DNA of 5,089 nucleotides, from NCBI GenBank assembly GCA_023441845.1, contig JAEZNF010000311.1:1-5089 (forward strand). Reading direction: 5' to 3'. Of this stretch, positions 1 through 5,089 are shown one piece after another. Made by a program: the position numbers and the translations under genes. Numbering within the stretch: position 1 is the stretch's first letter; each line of letters starts with the position of its first letter. Under the pieces are notes generated by a model that was not told the DNA's origin, made no database searches, and saw only the letters and a program-made list of their open reading frames with translations. The stretch comes from Bacillota bacterium. GTDB taxonomy: Bacteria > Bacillota > Clostridia > Acetivibrionales > DSM-2933.

Positions 1-1146
1 GTATTAGACAGTGTCGGTATGGGTGAACTTCCCGATGCAGAAGCTTATGGTGACAGAGGCAGCAATACTTTGGGCAACATTGCAGCAAAAGTTGAAGAAT
101 TCAGCCTCCCTAATATGGAAAATCTGGGTCTTGGTAATATTGACGGTATTTCAGGCTATAAACAGAACACTATGCCGACGGGCTGTTTTGGAAGAATGGC
201 TGAAAAGTCCTTTGGGAAGGATACCACTACCGGACACTGGGAAATGTCGGGTATCATACTTGAAAGGCCGTTTCCGGTATATCCGAACGGTTTTCCCGAT
301 GATGTTGTGGAAAGTTTTGAGAAGGCGATAGGAACAAAAACAATAGGAAATATTGCAGCGTCGGGAACGGAAATAATAAAAATGATGGGCGACGAGCATG
401 TGAAGACCGGATACCCTATTATTTATACTTCTGCGGACAGTGTGTTTCAAATTGCGGCACATGAGGAAATAATACCAGTAGAACGCTTATATGATATATG
501 CCTTACTGCAAGGAAGCTTCTTAAAGGAGAACATGCGGTAGGCAGAGTTATTGCGAGACCTTTTGAAGGAAAGAGCGGAAGCTACGCAAGAACTGACAGG
601 AGGCGGGATTTTTCGTTGAAGCCCATAAGGAAAACCATTCTTGACTACACGGTTGAAGCGGGTTATAAGGTAAAGGCTGTGGGTAAGATAGAGGACATCT
701 TTGGCGGGCAGGGAATATCTGAGGCTGTACATACACATAACAACATGGACGGTGTTGATAAGACCCTGGAGTATATGAAAACGGATTTTGAGGGGCTCAT
801 ATTTACCAATCTGGTTGATTTTGATATGGTTTACGGGCATAGGAACAATGTAGAAGGGTACGCTAAGGCCTTAATGGATTTTGATAAAAGTATGCCCGAA
901 ATAATTGGACTTCTTAAGGATGATGATGTTTTAATTATTACGGCAGATCACGGTTGTGACCCGACAACGCCGAGCACCGACCATTCAAGAGAGTATGTAC
1001 CTCTTCTGGTTTATGGAAAGAAGCTTAAAAAGAATATAAACTTAGGTACAAGAAGCACATTTTCGGATATCGCTGCTACAATATCCGAAGTCTTTGCTCT
1101 TAAGGCGGATGTGCCGGGAACAAGCTTTTTCAGTTTGATAGATTAA
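1..1146 (+). CDS. deoB: Phosphopentomutase (phosphodeoxyribomutase), 5'-truncated by window edge
   Basis: This cytoplasmic enzyme interconverts (deoxy)ribose-1-phosphate and (deoxy)ribose-5-phosphate, linking nucleoside phosphorolysis to sugar catabolism. The reading frame is open from base 1 and gives 381 visible residues; the family is about 390 long, so roughly ten N-terminal codons lie outside. The first ATG in the window (19) is internal, because the coding sequence ahead of it encodes the conserved VLDSVGMGE metal-site motif. Visible alkaline-phosphatase-superfamily residues, by alignment from memory to the Bacillus cereus enzyme, are: Asp at codon 3 (D13); the phosphorylated Thr in KDTTTGHWE at codon 75 (T85, bases 223-225); Asp and His in DFDMVYGH at codons 275 and 280 (D286, H291); Asp-His in ADHG at codons 316-317 (D327, H328); and His at codon 328 (H339). 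All catalytic and Mn ligands are present, so the protein should be active. It is followed 44 nt later by pdp, the enzyme that supplies its substrate. Confidence 0.97.
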   Translation, partial: VLDSVGMGELPDAEAYGDRGSNTLGNIAAKVEEFSLPNMENLGLGNIDGISGYKQNTMPTGCFGRMAEKSFGKDTTTGHWEMSGIILERPFPVYPNGFPDDVVESFEKAIGTKTIGNIAASGTEIIKMMGDEHVKTGYPIIYTSADSVFQIAAHEEIIPVERLYDICLTARKLLKGEHAVGRVIARPFEGKSGSYARTDRRRDFSLKPIRKTILDYTVEAGYKVKAVGKIEDIFGGQGISEAVHTHNNMDGVDKTLEYMKTDFEGLIFTNLVDFDMVYGHRNNVEGYAKALMDFDKSMPEIIGLLKDDDVLIITADHGCDPTTPSTDHSREYVPLLVYGKKLKKNINLGTRSTFSDIAATISEVFALKADVPGTSFFSLID

Positions 1147-1190
1147 TAAAGGATAGGATAAAAATCAGTAACAGTCCGGAGGATGTATTT

Positions 1191-2513
1191 ATGAGGATGT
1201 ACGATATTATAGAAAAAAAGAGAGATGGATATGAACTTTCTCCCGAGGAGATAAGCTTTTTTATCAATGGTTATTGCGAGGGGAAAATTCCTGACTACCA
1301 GGCGGCTGCGCTTTTGATGGCAATTTTTCTAAAAGGCATGAGTGAAAGGGAGACATCCATTTTAACCCTTATAATGGCTGATTCCGGGGATAAGGTGGAC
1401 CTTTCGGGCATACAGGGAATTAAAGTTGATAAACACAGTACCGGCGGGGTTGGCGATAAAACGACACTGGTGACAGGCCCTATTGTTGCGGCATGCGGTG
1501 TGCCCGTTGCAAAGATGTCGGGGCGCGGACTCGGTCATACGGGCGGTACCATAGACAAACTGGAAGCAATTCCGGGATTTAAAACAGCGCTGTCAAAAGA
1601 AGAGTTTATCTGTAATGTCAGGAAAATAGGGCTGTCTGTTGCCGGACAGACAGGTAATCTGGCGCCTGCGGATAAAAAGCTTTACAATTTGCGGGATGTT
1701 ACGGCAACCGTCAACAACATATCTTTAATTGCAAGCAGTATTATGAGTAAAAAAATAGCATCGGGGGCAGATAGGATTGTTTTGGATGTAAAAACAGGCA
1801 GCGGAGCTTTTATGAAGACCCTTGATAAATCAATTGAATTAGCTCGGGCTATGGTGAAAATAGGTGAGACTGTCGGCAGGAAGACTGCAGCGGTTGTAAC
1901 CGACATGGATATTCCTTTGGGAAATGCGATTGGCAATTCTCTTGAGGTAATAGAGGCTGTTGAAACATTAAAAGGAAGAGGTCCTAAAGATTTGGAGAAG
2001 CTTTCGCTGGAATTGGCAGCCAGGATGCTGGAATTGGCCGGCCAGGGCAGCATTGAAGATTGCCTTGATAAGGCTTACGGTGCTATTGAAAGCGGGACGG
2101 CCCTTTTAAAGTTTGAAGAAATGATTGCAAATCAGGAAGGCAATCCGGCTGTTATCAAGGATTACTCGCTGTTTGGTAAAGCCAGATTTGTATTTGATTT
2201 TGTTTCTGATGCCGACGGATTTGTTGAAAGTATGAAAACAGACCGACTGGGAATAGCTTCAATGATATTAGGGGCAGGAAGGGAAACAAAAGAGAGCAGC
2301 ATTAATTATTCCGCCGGCATAATACTCCATGCAAAGACCGGCAGTAAGGTTAAAAAAGGCAGTGTAATCGCAAAGCTTTACACAGACGATGAATCAAAAG
2401 CAGAGGGGGCTTTTAGCGTTATGAAAGAAGCTGTGATCATTTCGGAAAATGCACCGCCGTTAAGGCCTTTAATTCTTGCCGCTGTTGATTTGGAAGGAAT
2501 GAAGAAATATTAA
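1191..2513 (+). CDS. pdp: Pyrimidine-nucleoside phosphorylase (thymidine phosphorylase family)
   Basis: This cytoplasmic enzyme cleaves uridine, deoxyuridine or thymidine with phosphate, giving the base and (deoxy)ribose-1-phosphate. The protein is 440 residues, the family's normal length. A helical N-terminal domain (about 1-65) is followed by the phosphate-binding core, with KHSTGGVGD at 81-89, and the family signature SGRGLGHTGGTIDKLE at 110-125. The pyrimidine-contacting Arg168, Ser183 and Lys187 known from Bacillus PyNP fall at identical positions. A PYNP C-terminal domain spans about 345-415. Lys108 just before the signature matches Bacillus PyNP, whereas E. coli DeoA has Met there, so broad pyrimidine specificity is more likely than strict thymidine phosphorylase activity (inference; deoA is an alternative name). 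The ATG at 1191 is chosen because GGAGGA (1178-1183) lies 7 nt upstream and the MRM start matches the Bacillus protein. It is probably co-transcribed with deoB; a terminator follows 50 nt after the stop. Confidence 0.96.
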   Translation: MRMYDIIEKKRDGYELSPEEISFFINGYCEGKIPDYQAAALLMAIFLKGMSERETSILTLIMADSGDKVDLSGIQGIKVDKHSTGGVGDKTTLVTGPIVAACGVPVAKMSGRGLGHTGGTIDKLEAIPGFKTALSKEEFICNVRKIGLSVAGQTGNLAPADKKLYNLRDVTATVNNISLIASSIMSKKIASGADRIVLDVKTGSGAFMKTLDKSIELARAMVKIGETVGRKTAAVVTDMDIPLGNAIGNSLEVIEAVETLKGRGPKDLEKLSLELAARMLELAGQGSIEDCLDKAYGAIESGTALLKFEEMIANQEGNPAVIKDYSLFGKARFVFDFVSDADGFVESMKTDRLGIASMILGAGRETKESSINYSAGIILHAKTGSKVKKGSVIAKLYTDDESKAEGAFSVMKEAVIISENAPPLRPLILAAVDLEGMKKY

Positions 2514-2534
2514 TATAATAGGAATATATTAACG

Positions 2535-2563
2535 TTTATATTTTAGTAAATGAGTTTTATAAT
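2535..2563 (+). promoter_or_regulatory. Candidate vegetative (SigA-type) promoter for dacF, overlapping the pdp terminator
   Basis: A perfect TATAAT (2558-2563) sits 17 nt downstream of TTTATA (2535-2540, 4 of 6 bases matching TTGACA). Transcription would begin near 2570, giving a leader of about 90 nt before the dacF GTG. The -10 box abuts the left arm of the terminator hairpin. The region is AT-rich, so chance matches are expected, and the weak -35 box keeps confidence low. Confidence 0.35.
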
Positions 2564-2593
2564 AAACATAGTCAGAGTACTATGTTTTTTTTT
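2564..2593 (+). terminator. Intrinsic terminator after deoB-pdp
   Basis: A perfect 9-bp stem, AAACATAGT (2564-2572) with ACTATGTTT (2579-2587), encloses a 6-nt loop, CAGAGT. The right arm runs into T residues, giving nine consecutive T at 2585-2593. The stem is AT-rich and modest in stability, but the T-run and its position 50 nt after the pdp stop fit Rho-independent termination of the nucleoside operon. Confidence 0.8.
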
Positions 2594-2601
2594 ATCCTAC
2601 A

Positions 2602-2632
2602 GAATATACTTTAAAGTTCTAGCATAACAATT
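2602..2632 (+). promoter_or_regulatory. Candidate forespore-sigma (SigF/SigG-type) promoter for dacF
   Basis: GAATA (2602-2606) fits the SigG-type -35 pattern and resembles the SigF one. After a 16-nt spacer, CATAACA (2623-2629) matches six of seven positions of a SigG-type -10 (CATWMTA). Extended to 2632, the same stretch matches the downstream half of a SigF-type -10 but lacks its leading GG. Transcription would start near 2638, just upstream of the dacF ribosome binding site. Bacillus subtilis dacF is SigF-dependent, which motivates this reading. The 16-nt spacer is short for SigG. A SigA-like TATACT at 2605-2610 overlaps the region but has no good -35 box. All pattern matching was done by eye. 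Confidence 0.3.
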
Positions 2633-2663
2633 TACTAAGGAAAAATGCCTGGAGGGGTCTAAA

Positions 2664-3881
2664 GTGTTAAAAAAGAGCGTTATTAGTCTGATTATTGCCG
2701 TATCGGTTGTATTAAACATGTCTTTTATGCCTGTGTTGGCGGCACCGCAAAAAACTTCCGAAGAAAAAGGCTCTGAATCGGCAGCTAAAGTAACGGATAA
2801 ATCAAATGTGTTTGATTTAAAGGCGAAGGCTTCTATTTTGATGGATGGAGCAACCGGAAGTGTGCTGATGGAAAAAAACAGCCACGAAAAGCTGCCTATT
2901 GCAAGTATAACCAAGGTAATGTCCATGCTTTTGATTATGGAAGCATTAGATTCAGGTAAAATAACATATAACGACATGGTTCAGGTATCCGAACATTCAT
3001 ATGATATGGGAGGTTCTCAGGTTTACCTGAAGCCGGGTGAAGAATTTTCCGTACTGGATATGCTGAAGGCTATTACTATTCATTCGGCAAATGATGCTAC
3101 GGTTGCCATGGCTGAGAAAATAAGCGGAAGCGAGGAAGCTTTCGTTGCGATGATGAACCAGAAGGCCAAGGAACTGGGAATGAACGATACGAATTTTCTT
3201 GATTGCACCGGCTTGACGGATGATGGGCATTACAGTTGTGCCAATGATGTTGCTATTATGTCTAAGGAGCTTGTTATGAAGCATCCTAAGATTCTTGAAA
3301 TAACAACCATATGGCATGATACCTTCAGAAACGGTACGTTTTCGCTTGATAATACAAATAAGCTTATTGGGAGATATGATGGAATAAACGGCTTGAAAAC
3401 GGGTTTTACAACAAAAGCAGGTTACTGCCTGTCAGCGTCTGCATTAAGGAATAACATGCAGCTTATTGCTGTTGTCCTCGGGGAACCAAATGGCGATATC
3501 AGGTTTACCGAAGCAAAAAAACTCATGGATTATGGGTTTGCGACTTATGAAATAACGGAAGTAAATAAAAAGGGCGAGGAAGTAAGTGTTGTTGAAGTAA
3601 AAAAAGGCGTTGGCTTAAGTGTTAAGGGTGTGTATGGAGCAGATGTAAAGCTGATGCTTAAAAAAGGTGATAAGGGACAGATAAAGAGGGAGACAAAGCT
3701 TGAAGAAAGTCTTACCGCGCCTGTCAAAACCGGGCAGAAAATTGGAGAAGTTGTATTCAAGATAAATGACAAGGAAGTAGGGAAGGCTGATGTAGTAGCC
3801 GAAAAAGAGGTAAGTAAGGCTTCTTTTGTCAGGATATTCTTTAGAATGGTAGTGGGCTGGTTCGGTATCGGAAGAAAGTAA
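2664..3881 (+). CDS. dacF: D-alanyl-D-alanine carboxypeptidase, DacF type (serine PBP, peptidase S11)
   Basis: This secreted, membrane-attached low-molecular-weight penicillin-binding protein removes the terminal D-Ala from peptidoglycan stem peptides. The 405-residue product starts with a Sec signal peptide (Lys3-Lys4, hydrophobic core 6-25, likely cleavage near Ala26/Ala27), then a polar linker of about 24 residues. The peptidase S11 domain carries all three active-site motifs: S81-I-T-K84 (nucleophile Ser81), S141-A-N143 and K245-T-G247. A PBP5-type C-terminal beta domain covers about 290-385. The last 20 residues form an amphipathic, aromatic and basic segment, as in the membrane anchors of DacA/DacF proteins. 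The GTG start at 2664 is supported by GGAGG (2651-2655) 8 nt upstream and by the intact signal peptide. The gene has terminators on both sides, so it is probably monocistronic, unlike Bacillus dacF, which leads the spoIIA operon. The dacF symbol, rather than dacA or dacB, rests on overall resemblance and neighbourhood; the enzyme class is secure. Confidence 0.93.
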   Translation: MLKKSVISLIIAVSVVLNMSFMPVLAAPQKTSEEKGSESAAKVTDKSNVFDLKAKASILMDGATGSVLMEKNSHEKLPIASITKVMSMLLIMEALDSGKITYNDMVQVSEHSYDMGGSQVYLKPGEEFSVLDMLKAITIHSANDATVAMAEKISGSEEAFVAMMNQKAKELGMNDTNFLDCTGLTDDGHYSCANDVAIMSKELVMKHPKILEITTIWHDTFRNGTFSLDNTNKLIGRYDGINGLKTGFTTKAGYCLSASALRNNMQLIAVVLGEPNGDIRFTEAKKLMDYGFATYEITEVNKKGEEVSVVEVKKGVGLSVKGVYGADVKLMLKKGDKGQIKRETKLEESLTAPVKTGQKIGEVVFKINDKEVGKADVVAEKEVSKASFVRIFFRMVVGWFGIGRK

Positions 3882-3908
3882 AATAAGTACATGTATAGCA
3901 GCAATAGG

Positions 3909-3940
3909 AAGGGGTGAAGAGTTATTCTTCATCCCTTTTT
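3909..3940 (+). terminator. Intrinsic terminator after dacF
   Basis: A 12-bp stem pairs 3909-3920 with 3926-3937, with one G-T wobble (3914/3932), around the 5-nt loop GTTAT. It ends in a T-run at 3936-3940. The lower stem includes a GGGG/TCCC block, making it stronger than the terminator after pdp. It lies 27 nt after the dacF stop and separates dacF from the membrane-protein gene. Confidence 0.88.
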
Positions 3941-3961
3941 AATAATTAATTTATGTTTGTA

Positions 3962-3990
3962 TTGTTTATAACATAAAAAAAATGTAAAAT
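3962..3990 (+). promoter_or_regulatory. Candidate promoter for the membrane-protein operon (distal)
   Basis: TTGTTT (3962-3967) and TAAAAT (3985-3990) are separated by 17 nt. The -10 box matches five of six consensus bases and the -35 box three of six. The 4069 gene sits behind a strong terminator, so it needs a promoter somewhere in 3941-4068. This is one of two plausible sites in that AT-rich spacer, and the sequence does not settle which, if either, is used. Confidence 0.3.
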
Positions 3991-4011
3991 AGATATGTTG
4001 CTTGCGCGCTC

Positions 4012-4038
4012 TTGTGGTATCTATATGTTTTGTGGTAT
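4012..4038 (+). repeat. Short direct repeat, two copies of TTGTGGTAT
   Basis: The 9-mer TTGTGGTAT occurs at 4012-4020 and again at 4030-4038, 18 bp apart. The copies coincide with the -35 and -10 regions of the proximal promoter candidate. They could be a tandem regulator site or a coincidence of promoter-like sequence. The repeat is directly visible; its function is not. Confidence 0.4.
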
Positions 4039-4041
4039 ATT
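4012..4041 (+). promoter_or_regulatory. Candidate promoter for the membrane-protein operon (proximal, extended -10)
   Basis: TTGTGG (4012-4017) and TATATT (4036-4041) are 18 nt apart, and the -10 is preceded by TGG (4033-4035), an extended -10 element. Transcription would start near 4048, about 20 nt ahead of the ATG at 4069, leaving just enough leader for the ribosome binding site. This competes with the distal candidate at 3962-3990. Confidence 0.32.
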
Positions 4042-4068
4042 TGTTAGTAATTATGAAAAGAGGATAAT

Positions 4069-5082
4069 ATGTTGCAAAATGAGAGAATGCTAAAGGAAAT
4101 GTCTGCCGGGGACATTATTGATTATTCAGTTGAGGTATATAAGAGAAATTTTAAGAAGGTAACCATGCTTTCGCTGATTTTTTATGTACCGTTTTCATTT
4201 TTATATGCAATTGTTACAAACTCCTTCTCAAGTGATTTTTTTATGGTTGGAGAAACACAGAATATGTCATCTTCAGCTGATGCCGCTTCTATTCTGGTGC
4301 CTATTTTGATGGGTATTTTGTATTTGTTTTATATTATGACAATAGGAGCTGTAATGAGTTCGGCTGTCAGTAAGGTGATTTACGATGACATGGTATATCA
4401 AAGGGAGCGGAAGCTTAAGACCATAATTAAGGAGAGCTTTAATAGGTTCGTCAGCCTTTTTGGATATAAAGCACTGCTATACCTTATCCTGGTGGGTATT
4501 ATTAGCGGTGTGTCGTTTGTAGTGGGTATATTTTTCAGTATACTTATAGTTATTGCAGGTTTGTTCGGAGTGACTGCAGCAGGAAGCGCGGGCATGGCCG
4601 GATTGGGTGTATTTGTTGTAATTTTAGTATTATTGTATGTGCTTATGGGTTTTGCTATGTTAATTGCCGGAGGTTTTTTCTACATAAAGTTCGGGTTTGG
4701 TGTACAGGTTATTGCCACTGAAAACAGGAATGCTACTGATGGTATTTCAAGGAGTATAAACCTTTCGAAGTCTAACTTTAAAAGTTCATTCGGAGCCTTG
4801 TTTTTTGGCTATATATTTTACTATTTTATTCCTGTGGTGGCCGTAGGTGTAGTACAGGTATTATCCTTTATGGATCCTGAAGTTTATAAAGGTGTTTTTT
4901 TCCTTGTCAGTACAGCCATACAGTTAATACAATCAATATTTTATCCGTTTATTGTTACTATGATGACTGTTACTTTCATAAACATGAAAATAAAAAATGA
5001 GGGTCTGGACCTTGAAGTAAAAGTAAACGGCCTTTTAGAGCAGCAAAATAACACTGGAGCCGGAGAACAGATAAATGCATAA
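4069..5082 (+). CDS. Polytopic membrane protein of unknown function, GPDPase_memb-like
   Basis: This is a 337-residue integral membrane protein with about six hydrophobic segments (roughly 32-51, 75-98, 134-168, 178-206, 241-266, 275-302) and short charged ends. The N-terminal GDIIDYSVEVYKRNFK (14-29), the mid-protein segment TDGISRSINLSKSNFK (223-238) and the C-terminal IKNEGLDLE (308-316) resemble the layout of the glycerophosphodiester phosphodiesterase membrane-domain group (PF10110) and related DUF975-like proteins. These have the membrane part only: no phosphodiesterase catalytic domain is present, so enzymatic activity should not be inferred. The region 163-180 is rich in Gly and Ala. 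The ATG at 4069 has AGAGGA (4059-4064) 4 nt upstream, a slightly tight spacing; the in-frame ATGs at 4087 and 4099 are less well served and would shorten the conserved N-terminal stretch. It begins a new transcription unit behind the dacF terminator and overlaps a probable next gene. The family assignment is from memory of sequence patterns and is moderate. Confidence 0.85.
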   Translation: MLQNERMLKEMSAGDIIDYSVEVYKRNFKKVTMLSLIFYVPFSFLYAIVTNSFSSDFFMVGETQNMSSSADAASILVPILMGILYLFYIMTIGAVMSSAVSKVIYDDMVYQRERKLKTIIKESFNRFVSLFGYKALLYLILVGIISGVSFVVGIFFSILIVIAGLFGVTAAGSAGMAGLGVFVVILVLLYVLMGFAMLIAGGFFYIKFGFGVQVIATENRNATDGISRSINLSKSNFKSSFGALFFGYIFYYFIPVVAVGVVQVLSFMDPEVYKGVFFLVSTAIQLIQSIFYPFIVTMMTVTFINMKIKNEGLDLEVKVNGLLEQQNNTGAGEQINA

Positions 5083-5089
5083 TTTGAAC
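5075..5089 (+). CDS. Probable start of the next gene, truncated by window end
   Basis: An ATG at 5075 opens a frame reading MHNLN to the window end. It overlaps the last 8 bases of the preceding gene, including its stop codon. GGAG at 5062-5065 lies 9 nt upstream, inside the preceding coding sequence, which is an ideal ribosome binding site position. This is typical of a translationally coupled gene in the same operon. Only five codons are visible, so the product cannot be named. From general knowledge, relatives of the upstream gene often sit beside DUF4129 or transglutaminase-like membrane proteins, but nothing here shows that. Confidence 0.5.

Noticed and set aside
19..21. ATG at 19 as the true start of deoB
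   Set aside because: The frame is open back to base 1, and the preceding codons encode the conserved metal-binding Asp motif, so the real start is upstream of the window.
11..331. Second + strand open frame inside deoB
   Set aside because: It lies out of frame within deoB, whose own frame carries all the catalytic motifs, and its translation shows no recognisable domain.
1147..1190. Promoter or terminator between deoB and pdp
   Set aside because: The 44-nt gap has no stem-loop with a T-run and no paired -35/-10 boxes; it contains only the pdp ribosome binding site.
2514..2519. TATAAT just after the pdp stop as a promoter
   Set aside because: No acceptable -35 box lies 16-18 nt upstream, and a start here would run into the full terminator hairpin.
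3545..3904. Reverse-strand open frames opposite the 3' half of dacF (and others opposite deoB, pdp and the membrane gene)
   Set aside because: They are antisense shadows of well-supported genes, with no convincing ribosome binding site and no recognisable protein features.
3971..3985. ACAT-A(n)-ATGT as a hairpin or second terminator
   Set aside because: The stem is only 4 bp with an all-A loop and no T-run after it; it is ordinary AT-rich spacer sequence.
4053..4067. ATG at 4053 as an alternative start or leader peptide for the membrane gene
   Set aside because: It is out of frame with the gene and stops after four codons, and it overlaps the likely ribosome binding site.

Overview
The window looks like a chromosomal segment from a low-to-moderate GC, endospore-forming Firmicute, most likely a clostridium. 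The evidence is the strong GGAGG-type ribosome binding sites, the AT-rich spacers carrying stem-loop plus T-run terminators, clostridial-type protein sequences, and a nucleoside-catabolism/DacF neighbourhood resembling the Bacillus drm-pupG-dacF region. The species cannot be fixed from the sequence. All recognisable genes are on the + strand.

Layout. Positions 1-1146 hold phosphopentomutase (deoB), missing only about its first ten codons at the window edge. Positions 1191-2513 hold a pyrimidine-nucleoside phosphorylase (pdp, deoA-like), which begins 44 nt after deoB with no terminator between them, so the two are probably co-transcribed. An intrinsic terminator (2564-2593) closes this unit. 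Positions 2664-3881 hold a secreted DacF-type D-alanyl-D-alanine carboxypeptidase with its own candidate promoters, followed by a strong intrinsic terminator (3909-3940). After an AT-rich spacer, 4069-5082 encodes a polytopic membrane protein resembling the GPDPase_memb (PF10110)-like group. A further gene appears to start at 5075, overlapping its end, and runs off the window.

How the genes work together. The phosphorylase cleaves uridine or thymidine with phosphate to give the free base and (deoxy)ribose-1-phosphate. Phosphopentomutase converts that sugar to the 5-phosphate, which enters central metabolism. The carboxypeptidase trims peptidoglycan stem peptides outside the membrane and is functionally separate; in Bacillus its homologue is a forespore gene next to the same kind of nucleoside genes. 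The membrane protein has no assigned function.

No exotic or clearly undescribed system is visible. The more interesting points are regulatory: a possible promoter built into the terminator ahead of dacF, a possible forespore-type promoter in the same gap, a five-codon mini-ORF ending 1 nt before the dacF start, and the uncharacterised membrane gene with its overlapping downstream neighbour. There is no RNA gene, CRISPR array, insertion sequence or prophage element in the window.
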